A DNA stretch of 64,000 nucleotides, taken from NCBI GenBank assembly GCA_030425645.1, contig JAUHZK010000001.1:404136-468135 (forward strand), read 5' to 3'. The DNA comes from Gammaproteobacteria bacterium. GTDB lineage: Bacteria; Pseudomonadota; Gammaproteobacteria; JAPPPA01. Below, piece after piece: positions 1 through 10,943 of the stretch. Made by a program: the position numbers and the translations under genes. Position 1 is the stretch's first letter; every line of letters begins with the position of its first letter. Under the pieces are notes generated by a model. It was given only the letters and a program-made list of their open reading frames with translations, was not told the DNA's origin and searched no databases.

Positions 1-125
1 CGCGCAATGTGCGTTTGGCCGAGGCGCCGAGTCACGGTATTCCTATTATTGAATATGACAGCGGTTCCAAAGGCGCGCATGCTTACTTGGCATTAGCCGG
101 AGAACTATTGAGGAGAGCAGCCTAA
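1..125 (+). CDS. parA: ParA chromosome-partitioning ATPase, C-terminal fragment
   Basis: The window opens inside this gene; the first complete codon begins at base 3, and 41 codons including the TAA at 123-125 remain. The fragment contains the RLAEAPSHG motif and an IIEYD...[10 protein letters not shown] tail typical of the C-terminus of ParA/Soj deviant Walker ATPases, which act with ParB to segregate the chromosome. Its stop overlaps the parB start by one base (TAATG), so the two are translationally coupled. The Walker A region lies outside the window. The fragment is absent from the ORF track because its start is missing. Confidence 0.88.
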   Translation, partial: RNVRLAEAPSHGIPIIEYDSGSKGAHAYLALAGELLRRAA

Positions 126-1003
126 TGGCCCCTAAACGCCGAGGCTTGGGACGCGGTTTTGACGCCCTGATTAGCAAAGATACGCCGGCGCCTGATAGCC
201 CGGAAGAAAACGCCAGCTTAAAACAGCTGCCGGTCGCCAATATTCAACGCGGGCGCTACCAGCCGCGCTCGGTTTTTGATGAAGCCGCGCTGGCCGAATT
301 GGCCGAGTCGATTAAGGCGCAAGGCATTGTGCAGCCGGTTGTTGTTCGTCCTGTAGGTGAGGCCGAGCATGGCGGTGTGCAATATGAGCTGATCGCCGGT
401 GAGCGCCGTTGGCGCGCCGCGCAGATTGCCGGTTTGCATGAAGTGCCGGCGGTGATTCGCGATGTGCCGGACGAGTCCGCCATTGCAATGGCGCTGATTG
501 AGAATATTCAGCGTGAAAACCTTAACCCCTTGGAAGAAGCGGTCGCCCTGAAGCGGTTGATGGACGAATTCGGCATGACCCATCAGCAGGTAGCTGAAGC
601 GGTAGGGCGTTCGCGGGCTGCTGTCAGTAACCTGTTGCGATTGTTAGAGCTTTCGTTGCAAGTGAAGCCGATGGTTGAAGCTGGCGAAATCGACATGGGC
701 CATGCGCGTGCATTGTTGCCGTTGCCAGTAGAGCAGCAGTTTGCGGTGGCGCAGAAAGTTGTTGCCGGCGGTTTGTCGGTGCGCGCGACCGAAGCCTTGG
801 TGCGCAAGTTATTGCATGGTGGCGAGGCAGCCTCGTCTGCGTCTGAAACCACGGATCCTGATGTGGCGAAATTGGAACGTGATCTTTCTGAGTGCATCGG
901 TGCGCCAGTAAGTTTGCGCTATAACAGTGCTGGCAAAGGCCAGCTAACAATTAAATATAGTTCGCTGGATGAGTTGGACGGTATTCTGGCCCGAATGCGG
1001 TAA
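125..1003 (+). CDS. parB: ParB chromosome-partitioning protein
   Basis: 292 aa, a usual length for chromosomal ParB (Spo0J/Noc family). ParB binds parS near the origin, hydrolyses CTP and slides as a clamp while stimulating ParA. The basic N-terminus [16 protein letters not shown] is the ParA-interacting peptide. The nuclease-like ParB domain contains the Arg-rich GERRWRAA motif (about residues 98-105), part of the CTP-binding pocket. A helix-turn-helix (MTHQQVAEAVGRSRAAVSNLL, about 150-170) would contact parS. The C-terminal region is the dimerisation domain. ATG at 125 overlaps the parA stop. Position beside the atp operon is the common gammaproteobacterial arrangement. Confidence 0.96.
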   Translation: MAPKRRGLGRGFDALISKDTPAPDSPEENASLKQLPVANIQRGRYQPRSVFDEAALAELAESIKAQGIVQPVVVRPVGEAEHGGVQYELIAGERRWRAAQIAGLHEVPAVIRDVPDESAIAMALIENIQRENLNPLEEAVALKRLMDEFGMTHQQVAEAVGRSRAAVSNLLRLLELSLQVKPMVEAGEIDMGHARALLPLPVEQQFAVAQKVVAGGLSVRATEALVRKLLHGGEAASSASETTDPDVAKLERDLSECIGAPVSLRYNSAGKGQLTIKYSSLDELDGILARMR

Positions 1004-1021
1004 TTTTTTTGCACTGCAGCA

Positions 1022-1050
1022 TTGACCGAAAGGGGGCTAATCCATATAAT
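1022..1050 (+). promoter_or_regulatory. sigma70 promoter of the atp operon
   Basis: TTGACC at 1022-1027 and a perfect TATAAT at 1045-1050 are separated by exactly 17 bp. They lie 19 bp after the parB stop and about 60 bp before the favoured atpI start. This is among the best promoter matches in the window and suits a highly expressed operon. Confidence 0.85.
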
Positions 1051-1109
1051 TCGCGCGCTTTTCGCCCCTGTGCATATTGCACGAGAGCGATGGTCGTAAG
1101 AGTAAGTCC

Positions 1110-2350
<1,241 letters not shown>

Positions 2351-2375
2351 TCTAGGTTGTCGAATTTTTACTTAA

Positions 2376-2690
<315 letters not shown>

Positions 2691-2739
2691 TTAGAGATTA
2701 TTCTCTAATTTTAGTCTTACGAACTTTAGGAGATTAGCT

Positions 2740-3210
2740 GTGGGTATAAATGCCACAATGTTTGTCCAGATGGCTGTTTTTGCAGCATTCGTCTGGTTCA
2801 CTATGAAGTTCGTATGGCCGCCAATCACTAAGGCGATGGAAGAGCGTCAAACCCGCATTTCTGAGGGTTTGGCGGCAGCTGAGCGAGGCACTCGTGAGCT
2901 TGCGAACGCACAAGGCGAGAAAGACGCCGTGTTGCGTGAAGCACGTGAACAAGCTGCCAATATTGTTGCTCAAGCGAATGCACGCCATGCTGAGATTGTT
3001 GAAGAAGCCAAGTCTGCTGCGCAGGCCGAGGCGGATCGCATCCAGGCTGGCGCTCAAGCAGAGTTGGAACAACAGGTAGCGCAGGCGCGTGAAGCACTTC
3101 GTGCTCAAGTGGCCACGTTAGCAGTTGAAGGTGCAGGTCGTGTGATCAATAAAGAGTTGGACGGTAACGCCCACGCTGCTTTATTGGACGATTTGGCCGC
3201 GCAACTTTAA
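2740..3210 (+). CDS. atpF: F1Fo ATP synthase subunit b
   Basis: 156 aa, the same length as E. coli subunit b. A single N-terminal membrane helix (MFVQMAVFAAFVWFTMKFVW) is followed by a long charged Ala/Glu/Arg-rich helix that dimerises as the peripheral stalk and holds the F1 stator through the delta subunit. The start is GTG at 2740, preceded by TAGGAG at suitable spacing. One gene only, so a b2 homodimer is expected rather than a b/b' pair. Confidence 0.95.
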   Translation: MGINATMFVQMAVFAAFVWFTMKFVWPPITKAMEERQTRISEGLAAAERGTRELANAQGEKDAVLREAREQAANIVAQANARHAEIVEEAKSAAQAEADRIQAGAQAELEQQVAQAREALRAQVATLAVEGAGRVINKELDGNAHAALLDDLAAQL

Positions 3211-3280
3211 CGCCTATTTATAGTGATTAGCGGTAGTTACGAACAACCGTACTTAACCGCAACGAGCAGGTAGCACGTCA

Positions 3281-3814
3281 ATGGCAGAAGCAAGTAGTCT
3301 GGCTAGACCGTACGCAAAAGCCGTCTTTGAATTGGCCCAAGAAGCGGGCGCATTCAAAGATTGGTCTGGGCGTTTACAGGCCTTAGCGCAGGTAACTGAA
3401 AATGACACGGTGCAGCAAGCAATTGCCGCCCCGGGTGTTGACCAACAACAGTTAGTAGACGCAATTCTTGCTGCCGCAGGCAGTGAAGATGCGCAGACAC
3501 GCAACCTTGTTGCTCTGTTGGCAGAAAACGGACGTTTGACTGCAGTGGCCGATTTGGCTGAGCAGTTTGAAGCGCTTCGTGCCGAGGCAGAGAAAATCAC
3601 AAACGCAGAAGTCGTCTCCGCGGCTGAGCTGAGTGATGCACAACGCGATGCGATTGCGGCTCGCTTAAAAGAAAAGCTGGGCACCGATGTCACCTTAACG
3701 ACATCGATTGATGAAAGCCTGATTGGTGGCGCCATTGTGCGCGCTGGCGATTCGGTTATTGACGGCTCAGTACGTGCGAAGCTTGAACGTTTAGCTTCGT
3801 CATTGACACATTAA
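3281..3814 (+). CDS. atpH: F1Fo ATP synthase subunit delta
   Basis: 177 aa OSCP/delta family protein. It opens with the family signature [13 protein letters not shown] and ends with [21 protein letters not shown], the region that contacts subunit b. It links the peripheral stalk to the top of the alpha3beta3 head. It lies 70 bp after atpF and 13 bp before atpA. ATG 3281 has an AGGT ribosome site about 11 bases upstream. Confidence 0.95.
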   Translation: MAEASSLARPYAKAVFELAQEAGAFKDWSGRLQALAQVTENDTVQQAIAAPGVDQQQLVDAILAAAGSEDAQTRNLVALLAENGRLTAVADLAEQFEALRAEAEKITNAEVVSAAELSDAQRDAIAARLKEKLGTDVTLTTSIDESLIGGAIVRAGDSVIDGSVRAKLERLASSLTH

Positions 3815-3827
3815 TAAGGATACGGAC

Positions 3828-5369
3828 ATGCAACTGAATCCTTCAGAAATTTCAGATCTGATTAAACAGCGCATCGGCAACTTTGAGTCGGCCGCTGAAG
3901 CTCGCAACACCGGCACTATTGTCGGCGTAAGCGACGGTATTATCCGCATTAACGGTCTTCAAGACGCCATGTTTGGTGAGATGATCGAGTTGCCGGGTGA
4001 CGCGTTTGCACTGGCTTTAAACCTTGAGCGCGACTCTGTTGGCGCCGTGGTTTTAGGTGATTACAAACACCTTAAAGAAGGCGATGAGGTTAAAACCACC
4101 GGTCGTATTCTTGAGGTTCCAGTAGGTGAAGGCCTATTGGGTCGCGTAGTTAACGGCCTAGGTCAGCCTATCGATGGCAAAGGTGCTGTTGACGCTGCGG
4201 GTAGTGAGCCAATTGAAAAGGTAGCGCCTGGCGTTATTGCTCGCCAATCGGTTGACGAGCCAGTACAAACTGGTTTGAAAGCGATTGATGCGATGGTTCC
4301 TGTTGGTCGTGGCCAGCGTGAGCTAATCATTGGTGACCGTCAAACCGGTAAAACTGCCGTTGCGATTGACGCGATCATTAACCAAAAAGGTACTGGCGTT
4401 AAATGTATCTACGTGGCCATTGGTCAGAAGCAATCTTCGATTGCTAACGTAGTACGTAAGCTAGAAGAGCACGGCGCGATGGATCACACCATTGTAGTAG
4501 CTGCGGCTGCTGCTGATCCTGCTGCGATGCAATTCCTAGCACCTTACGCTGGTTGCGCAATGGGTGAGTACTTCCGTGATCGTGGCGAAGACGCCTTGAT
4601 CGTATACGATGATTTGACCAAGCAAGCTTGGGCTTATCGTCAAGTATCACTATTGTTGAAGCGTCCTCCGGGTCGTGAAGCTTATCCTGGTGATGTTTTC
4701 TATCTTCACTCTCGTTTGCTAGAGCGCGCGGCGCGTGTAAATGCTGAGTACGTAGAGAAGTACACCAACGGCGAAGTGAAAGGTAAGACCGGTTCTTTGA
4801 CCGCGCTACCAATCATTGAAACCCAAGCGGGTGACGTATCTGCCTTCGTACCAACCAACGTAATTTCGATTACTGATGGTCAGATTTACCTAGAAACCGA
4901 CTTGTTCAACAGCGGTATCCGTCCAGCGATTAACGCCGGTCTTTCTGTATCACGTGTAGGTGGTGCGGCGCAGACTAAAGCTGTTAAGAAGCTTGGTGGT
5001 GGCGTACGTTTGGCCTTGGCTCAGTATCGTGAATTGGCGGCTTTCGCTCAGTTCGCATCTGACCTTGATGAAGCGACTCGTAAGCAGCTTGAGCGTGGTC
5101 AGCGTGTAACTGAGTTGATGAAGCAGAAGCAGTATGCACCGCTATCTGTTGCTGAAATGTCAGTATCTCTATACGCCGCTAACGAAGGTTATCTAGACGA
5201 CGTTGACGTAAGCAAAGTAGTTGACTTTGAAGCAGCTGTGCATGCCTTTATGCACGCTAACTACAAGTCAGTATTGGATGCAATCGACGAGAAAGGCGAT
5301 TGGAACAACGACTTTGCGGCGCAACTCACCTCAGCTTTGGATGAATTCAAAGCTAACGGTGTGTACTAG
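3828..5369 (+). CDS. atpA: F1Fo ATP synthase subunit alpha
   Basis: 513 aa, identical in length to the E. coli subunit. Three alternate with three beta subunits in the F1 head and carry the non-catalytic nucleotide sites. Walker [10 protein letters not shown] (about residues 169-177) is intact, and the conserved motif [17 protein letters not shown] is present. The C-terminal helical domain is complete. ATG 3828 follows AATAAGGATACGGAC, a good ribosome site. Confidence 0.98.
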   Translation: MQLNPSEISDLIKQRIGNFESAAEARNTGTIVGVSDGIIRINGLQDAMFGEMIELPGDAFALALNLERDSVGAVVLGDYKHLKEGDEVKTTGRILEVPVGEGLLGRVVNGLGQPIDGKGAVDAAGSEPIEKVAPGVIARQSVDEPVQTGLKAIDAMVPVGRGQRELIIGDRQTGKTAVAIDAIINQKGTGVKCIYVAIGQKQSSIANVVRKLEEHGAMDHTIVVAAAAADPAAMQFLAPYAGCAMGEYFRDRGEDALIVYDDLTKQAWAYRQVSLLLKRPPGREAYPGDVFYLHSRLLERAARVNAEYVEKYTNGEVKGKTGSLTALPIIETQAGDVSAFVPTNVISITDGQIYLETDLFNSGIRPAINAGLSVSRVGGAAQTKAVKKLGGGVRLALAQYRELAAFAQFASDLDEATRKQLERGQRVTELMKQKQYAPLSVAEMSVSLYAANEGYLDDVDVSKVVDFEAAVHAFMHANYKSVLDAIDEKGDWNNDFAAQLTSALDEFKANGVY

Positions 5370-5390
5370 AGCGTCCCTAAGGAACCATTA

Positions 5391-5418
5391 CGTCGCTGCA
5401 GCTGCGGCTGCTGCGACG
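5391..5418 (+). other. strong intercistronic stem-loop between atpA and atpG
   Basis: The arms CGTCGCTGCAGC and GCTGCTGCGACG can pair over 12 positions with one T-T mismatch around a TGCG loop. The hairpin fills the atpA-atpG gap and its 3' arm abuts the atpG ribosome site (GAGGT). There is no T-run, so it is not an intrinsic terminator. It may set relative translation or mRNA stability within the operon, where alpha is needed at three times the level of gamma. Confidence 0.6.
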
Positions 5419-5430
5419 AGGTACTAGTAG

Positions 5431-6294
5431 ATGGCAAACGCAAAAGAAATTCGCACTCAGATCAAGAGTATTAAGAATACGCAGAAGATCACCAAAGCCA
5501 TGGAGATGGTTGCGGCGAGTAAAATGCGTAAAGCTCAAGATCGGATGGCGGCTAGCCGGCCTTACGCCGAGAAGATGCGTAACGTAATCGGACACCTTGC
5601 TGACGCAAGCTCTGATTTCACGCACCCTTACTTGGCTGGCGGCGAAGACGTTAAAAAAGTTGGCATCATTGTGGTGGCAACAGATCGCGGCTTGTGTGGC
5701 GGTTTAAACATCAACCTTTTCCGTAAGACTTTGCAGTTTATGCAAGAGCAAGAGAAGGCCGGTGTTGAGGTTGAGTTAAGTGTAATTGGTCGTAAGGCTG
5801 GAAGTTTCTTCCGCGGCGTTAAGGCTAATATCGTTGCTAGCAAGGAAAACTTGGGCGACACCCCGCACTTGGTCGACATTATCGGTGCCGTCAAAGTCAT
5901 GTTGGACAGCTTTGATAACGGTGATATTGATCGCCTTTATATGGCTAACAACAGCTTTGTTAACACCATGACGCAAAGCCCAGATGTGAAGCAGGTATTA
6001 CCGGTTGTGCCGGTGACCGATGAAGAGCTTCCGCAGCATTGGGACTACCTATATGAGCCGGCTCCAGCCGAATTGCTCGACGGTGTCTTGAAGCGCTACG
6101 TGGAATCTCAGGTCTACCAAGCGGCGGTTGATAACGTGGCCTGCGAGATGGCAGCCCGGATGGTAGCGATGAAAGCTGCCTCTGATAATGCTGGCAACCT
6201 AATTGAAGATTTACAGCTTGTGTACAACAAGGCGCGCCAAGCGGCGATTACGACTGAGTTGACCGAGATTGTGGCAGGTGCCGCGGCGGTATAG
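5431..6294 (+). CDS. atpG: F1Fo ATP synthase subunit gamma
   Basis: 287 aa, the E. coli length. It is the rotating central shaft coupling the c-ring to the alpha3beta3 head. The N-terminal coiled-coil helix [20 protein letters not shown] and the C-terminal helix with [22 protein letters not shown] are the family signatures. The mid-domain [10 protein letters not shown] motif is also intact. ATG 5431 lies directly after the intercistronic hairpin. Confidence 0.97.
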   Translation: MANAKEIRTQIKSIKNTQKITKAMEMVAASKMRKAQDRMAASRPYAEKMRNVIGHLADASSDFTHPYLAGGEDVKKVGIIVVATDRGLCGGLNINLFRKTLQFMQEQEKAGVEVELSVIGRKAGSFFRGVKANIVASKENLGDTPHLVDIIGAVKVMLDSFDNGDIDRLYMANNSFVNTMTQSPDVKQVLPVVPVTDEELPQHWDYLYEPAPAELLDGVLKRYVESQVYQAAVDNVACEMAARMVAMKAASDNAGNLIEDLQLVYNKARQAAITTELTEIVAGAAAV

Positions 6295-6355
6295 TCGCGC
6301 ACTCGCTAGTAAAGATTTTTTGTATTTAAGTAACGCGTAATAGCGAAACCTCTGA

Positions 6356-7747
<1,392 letters not shown>

Positions 7748-7751
7748 GCCG

Positions 7752-7771
7752 TTCCGGGGCTTGCCCCGGGA
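7752..7771 (+). other. GC-rich hairpin between atpD and atpC
   Basis: CCGGGGC at 7754-7760 is followed by TT and its exact complement GCCCCGG. It has no following T-tract and so is more likely an mRNA-processing or stability element than a terminator. It lies 4 bp after the atpD stop, in front of the least abundant F1 subunit. Confidence 0.55.
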
Positions 7772-7801
7772 CTCTTTAGGCTCACAGTAAAGGTTTTTAG
7801 C

Positions 7802-8227
7802 ATGAGCACTATTCAAGTAGACATTGTTAGCGCAGAAGGCGAGATTTTCAGCGGTACCGCTGAAATGGCCATTTGCCCTGCAATACAAGGTGACGTAGGT
7901 GTGACTCCTAAGCACACGCCGTTGCTAACCAAGCTACGTGCCGGCGAAGTGCGTGTTCAAAACGGTGGTAAAGATCAGGAAACTATCTTTGTTACTGGTG
8001 GTATTCTAGAGATTCAGCCGAATCAAGTTACCGTCTTGGCAGATACTGCTATGCGTGCGGACGACATTGACGAGGCGGCTGCACAAGAAGCCAAACAGCG
8101 TGCTGAAGAAGCTGTCGCTAATCAACAAAGCAATGCTGAAGTTGGTACTGCGCAAGCTGAATTGGCTATCGCCATTGCTCGCTTGCGCGTGCTTGAGAGC
8201 TACCGTAAACGCAAGGGTGCTCGTTAG
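7802..8227 (+). CDS. atpC: F1Fo ATP synthase subunit epsilon
   Basis: 141 aa. The N-terminal beta-sandwich (DIVSAEGEIFSGTAEM...GDVGVTPKHTPLLT) binds gamma and the c-ring. The C-terminal two-helix hairpin (from about residue 85, AAAQEAKQRAEEAV...) is the part that can extend and inhibit ATP hydrolysis. It is full length and the last gene of the operon, followed by a terminator. Confidence 0.96.
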   Translation: MSTIQVDIVSAEGEIFSGTAEMAICPAIQGDVGVTPKHTPLLTKLRAGEVRVQNGGKDQETIFVTGGILEIQPNQVTVLADTAMRADDIDEAAAQEAKQRAEEAVANQQSNAEVGTAQAELAIAIARLRVLESYRKRKGAR

Positions 8228-8248
8228 TATTCGCTGACAAGCTCCGTT

Positions 8249-8286
8249 AAAAGCGTCCATGGTTTAGGCCATTGGGCGCTTTTTTG
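8249..8286 (+). terminator. Rho-independent terminator of the atp operon
   Basis: AAAAGCGTCCATGG pairs with CCATTGGGCGCTTTT (one bulged base, one G-U) around a TTTAGG loop and runs into a T6 tract. It lies 21 bp after the atpC stop. Confidence 0.85.
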
Positions 8287-8353
8287 TATCTGCAATTTAT
8301 AAATGCGTATATAAACACGTACACTGCACTTCAATGCAAAAAGAGATGTTGTT

Positions 8354-9706
8354 ATGTCCCTAAGCGTCGTGATTTTGGCCGCCGGCCAAGGTACCCGAAT
8401 GCGCTCTGCGTTACCCAAAGTTTTGCATCCCGTTGGTGGCAAGCCGATGTTGGGCCACGTAATTAATACCGCATTTGAGTTGGATGCCGATAAGGTTATC
8501 GTGGTTTACGGCCATGCAGGTGAGCGGCTAAAAGCCGAATTTAGCGGCGAGCCGGTGATATGGGCCGAGCAGGCTGAGCAACTAGGCACCGGGCATGCCG
8601 TTAAACAAGCTGTCGAACATTGCGATACCGATCAGGTTTTGGTTTTGTACGCAGATGTTCCCTTGGTTCGAGCTTCCACCTGTCGGACGTTGTTGGCGGC
8701 TCTTGATCAGGCCGACGTTGCTGTGTTGTCGGTCGAGCTTGATCATCCCACCGGTTATGGGCGTATTCAGCGCGACGGTGACCGCCTGGCGGCAATTGTT
8801 GAGCACAAAGATGCGAGCGTGGAGCAGCTCGCGATTTCAGAAGTGAATACGGGCCTGATGGCCTTGAATGGGCAGAAGCTCAATGCTTGGCTAGCGCAGC
8901 TGAATAATAACAACGCCCAAGGTGAATATTACCTAACCGATATTGTTGGGTTGGCGGATACAGATGGGTCTACGGCTGTTGCTGTCGTATGTGATGATGC
9001 TGATGAAGTGGCTGGCGCCAACGATCGTGTGCAGTTGGCCGCTGCCGAACGCGTGTGGCAACACAGACAAGCCGAAACCTTGATGCGCGCTGGCGTAACC
9101 TTGCTGGACCCAGCGCGGGTCGATGTGCGCGGAACGCTCTCGGTAGGGCAGGATATCGAAGTTGATGTGAACTGCGTGTTTGAGGGTGACGTCACGCTCG
9201 GTGATGACGTGCGTATTGGTGCCAATTGCGTTATTAAAGATAGCCGTATAGGCAAAGGGGCTGTTATCAAACCCTTTAGCCATATTGAAGGCGCTTACGT
9301 CGGGGCTAAAGCGGATATTGGTCCTTACGCACGGCTACGTGAGGGTACAGAACTCGCGCCGCAGAGCAAGATTGGCAACTTTGTTGAAACCAAAAAAGCC
9401 ACTATCGGCGTAGGCAGCAAGGTGAATCACCTCAGCTATGTTGGAGATGCTGAAGTTGGCGACAACGTTAATATTGGCGCCGGCACCATTACTTGCAATT
9501 ACGATGGTGCAAATAAACACAAGACCATTATTGCCGACGGTGCCTTTATTGGCTCCGGCAGTAATTTGGTGGCGCCGGTTCAGGTTGGTAAGAATGCGAC
9601 GGTAGGCGCGGGCACTACGCTACGTAAAGACGCGCCTGAGGAGCAACTGACTCTAACCAAAGGCCGGCAGCAATCCCTAGACTGGCTACGGCCCACCAAA
9701 AATTAA
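8354..9706 (+). CDS. glmU: Bifunctional UDP-GlcNAc pyrophosphorylase / glucosamine-1-phosphate acetyltransferase
   Basis: 450 aa cytosolic enzyme that makes UDP-GlcNAc for peptidoglycan and LPS. The N-terminal uridyltransferase domain has LAAGQGTRMRSALPKVLHP (residues 8-26). The C-terminal half is a left-handed beta-helix of hexapeptide repeats with ETKKATIGVGSKVNHLSYVGD and NIGAGTITCNYDG, the acetyltransferase active-site region. Transcribed separately from atp after the terminator; a weak TTGTAT/TATATA pair (8284/8308) is a possible promoter. In many relatives glmS follows glmU; here a RAYT/REP element follows. Confidence 0.97.
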   Translation: MSLSVVILAAGQGTRMRSALPKVLHPVGGKPMLGHVINTAFELDADKVIVVYGHAGERLKAEFSGEPVIWAEQAEQLGTGHAVKQAVEHCDTDQVLVLYADVPLVRASTCRTLLAALDQADVAVLSVELDHPTGYGRIQRDGDRLAAIVEHKDASVEQLAISEVNTGLMALNGQKLNAWLAQLNNNNAQGEYYLTDIVGLADTDGSTAVAVVCDDADEVAGANDRVQLAAAERVWQHRQAETLMRAGVTLLDPARVDVRGTLSVGQDIEVDVNCVFEGDVTLGDDVRIGANCVIKDSRIGKGAVIKPFSHIEGAYVGAKADIGPYARLREGTELAPQSKIGNFVETKKATIGVGSKVNHLSYVGDAEVGDNVNIGAGTITCNYDGANKHKTIIADGAFIGSGSNLVAPVQVGKNATVGAGTTLRKDAPEEQLTLTKGRQQSLDWLRPTKN

Positions 9707-9714
9707 CAAAACCT

Positions 9715-9742
9715 TGGGACAGACCCAAATGGGTCTGTCCCA
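9715..9742 (+). repeat. REP-like palindrome, copy a (also possible glmU terminator hairpin)
   Basis: Perfect 13-bp arms (TGGGACAGACCCA / TGGGTCTGTCCCA) around AA. It lies 8 bp after the glmU stop and 8 bp before the end of the RAYT gene. The same sequence recurs at 10380 and, degenerate, at 10845. Confidence 0.8.
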
Positions 9743-9749
9743 TTTGCTG

Positions 9750-10355
9750 TTAACAGCTTGCACATCTATCTAAACGTTCTGCGATATGTAGCTTGGTAAC
9801 TTCATCAATGGGCTTGTCGCAGAATAGCTTGCGGTAATGGTTGGTCCGCGCTTTGGCGTTTGCGCCTAAAGCCAAATATTCATCATGGGCGGTGATTAAT
9901 GGATTGGAAGCGCCTAAGGCGTTGTGCTGGTAGCTGCTCCATTGATATTGCCCTGGTTGTTCCGTTAGCTGAGCTCGCACTGGGTTTAGTTCGATGTAGC
10001 GATAACAGATTAGTAGATAGCGCTGGGTTTCTATTAATGAAGACTTATAGCGACCTTCCCACAAAGTACCGCTACGTTTGTAGCGCCCGTTAAAGTACTG
10101 GGTATAACGCTGGCCTAGTCTTTTCATAAACAAACCGGCGGCGGTGTCTTCGGTAGGGGTGATTAGTAAATGGATATGGTTTCCCATTAATACGTAAGCG
10201 TGAAGCAAAACTGCTGTCTCTTCTAAGCAATCCGCTACTCGCTTGAGGTAGGCAAATCTATCTTGGTCATCGTGGAAGCAACATTGTTTGTTGTTGCCTC
10301 GCTGCATCACGTGCAACGGCCACCCTGCGGGCGCTACTCTAGCGATTCTAGGCAT
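9750..10355 (-). CDS. REP-associated tyrosine transposase (RAYT)
   Basis: 201 aa single-domain HUH (Y1) transposase of the IS200-like family. NHIHLL (about residues 59-64) is the metal-binding HxH motif. The segment YRYIELNPVRA near residue 120 holds the candidate catalytic tyrosine and is characteristic of RAYTs. RAYTs cut and join single-stranded REP palindromes and are usually domesticated single-copy genes that keep REP/BIME families alive. REP-like palindromes lie immediately on both sides, with a third 490 bp further on. Length and start look complete, and no frameshift is seen. It is not flanked by the terminal inverted repeats of a classical IS. Confidence 0.9.
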   Translation of the reverse strand: MPRIARVAPAGWPLHVMQRGNNKQCCFHDDQDRFAYLKRVADCLEETAVLLHAYVLMGNHIHLLITPTEDTAAGLFMKRLGQRYTQYFNGRYKRSGTLWEGRYKSSLIETQRYLLICYRYIELNPVRAQLTEQPGQYQWSSYQHNALGASNPLITAHDEYLALGANAKARTNHYRKLFCDKPIDEVTKLHIAERLDRCASC

Positions 10356-10379
10356 CGAAGATCTATACCAGACCCCAAA

Positions 10380-10407
10380 TGGGACAGACCCATTTGGGTC
10401 TGTCCCA
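10380..10407 (+). repeat. REP-like palindrome, copy b
   Basis: The same 13-bp arms as copy a, around TT instead of AA. It lies between the RAYT start and the end of the ComEA-like gene. A further CCCAAATGGG just upstream (10374-10383) extends the symmetrical region, as in a partial second unit. Confidence 0.8.
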
Positions 10408-10421
10408 AGATGGTTTAGTCT

Positions 10422-10727
10422 TTATAGCCTTTTTTTCTTCAACTCGTGATCAAGTGGAACAGTCACTTCCACTTGCTGTCTGAAGCCGTCGATAGTTTTT
10501 TGTCCAATGCCTTTGATTGCGGCAAGGTCATCGGCGCTACTGAAATAGCCGTGGGCTTCGCGATGACGAACAATGGCGGCAGCTTTTTTCTCGCCAATAC
10601 CAGCTAACTCGGTGAGCTCTTCTGCGGTTGCCGTGTTGATATTAACGCTGTGGTCATCTGCTAAGGCAGCGCCAGTTAGGCCCATGACTAATGCTAGGGC
10701 GATTATTAGGTTGCGAAAAATATACAT
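10422..10727 (-). CDS. ComEA-like secreted helix-hairpin-helix protein
   Basis: 101 aa from the favoured start. MYIFRNLIIALALVMGLTGAALA is a clear Sec signal peptide with an ALA cleavage site. The mature part contains two HhH motifs, VNINTATAEELTELAGIGEKKAAAIV and FSSADDLAAIKGIGQKTID, as in the DNA-binding domain of ComEA and the periplasmic DNA-uptake proteins of Gram-negatives. A role in natural transformation is possible, but no other competence genes are in view. The ORF-track start (10760) is rejected because ATG 10727 has AAGGAG nine bases upstream, and the predicted transcript starts near 10756. It is divergent from rpoH. Confidence 0.88.
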   Translation of the reverse strand: MYIFRNLIIALALVMGLTGAALADDHSVNINTATAEELTELAGIGEKKAAAIVRHREAHGYFSSADDLAAIKGIGQKTIDGFRQQVEVTVPLDHELKKKRL

Positions 10728-10762
10728 TCTTGATGTCTCCTTAGATGCTTTTTCGAGCAATA

Positions 10763-10791
10763 ATTAAACGATTGGAATTCGATGTCGTCAA
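10763..10791 (-). promoter_or_regulatory. Predicted sigma70 promoter of the ComEA-like gene
   Basis: On the minus strand TTGACG (10791-10786) and TTTAAT (10768-10763) are separated by 17 bp, each one mismatch from consensus. The expected start near 10756 gives a leader of about 29 nt containing the AAGGAG ribosome site. Confidence 0.65.
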
Positions 10792-10844
10792 TATGTCAAA
10801 AAGATATATAACGGGTTGATGTGACGTAACTAAAGAGTGAATTT

Positions 10845-10870
10845 GGGGCAGTCCCATTTGGGTCTGTCCC
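10845..10870 (+). repeat. REP-like palindrome, copy c (degenerate)
   Basis: It matches copy b except for two changes in the left arm (GGGGCAGTCCC instead of GGGACAGACCC). The right arm GGGTCTGTCCC is intact. It lies between the divergent promoters, 24 bp before the CIRCE element. Confidence 0.72.
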
Positions 10871-10894
10871 AGTACGGGTGAACTTTTTGGGTTT

Positions 10895-10921
10895 TTAGCA
10901 CTCTGTACATGGGAGTGCTAA
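10895..10921 (+). promoter_or_regulatory. CIRCE operator (HrcA binding site) upstream of rpoH
   Basis: TTAGCACTC at 10895-10903, nine bases, then GAGTGCTAA at 10913-10921. Both arms and the 9-nt spacer match the CIRCE consensus exactly. CIRCE is bound by the repressor HrcA and normally precedes groESL or dnaK operons. Here it lies 22 bp before the rpoH start codon and overlaps the predicted promoter. hrcA itself is not in the window. Confidence 0.9.
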
Positions 10922-10933
10922 ATATGCTATAAA
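10904..10933 (+). promoter_or_regulatory. Candidate rpoH promoter overlapping CIRCE
   Basis: TGTACA (10904-10909, inside the CIRCE spacer) and TATAAA (10928-10933) are 18 bp apart. The -10 is a good match and the -35 a moderate one. A start near 10940 would leave only a few bases before ATG 10944. HrcA bound to CIRCE would block this promoter. Confidence 0.45.
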
Positions 10934-10943
10934 AGTACCCGTT

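Noticed and set aside
10380-10407. REP copy b as an intrinsic terminator for the ComEA-like gene
   Set aside because: The hairpin is strong but there is no T-tract after it in either direction.
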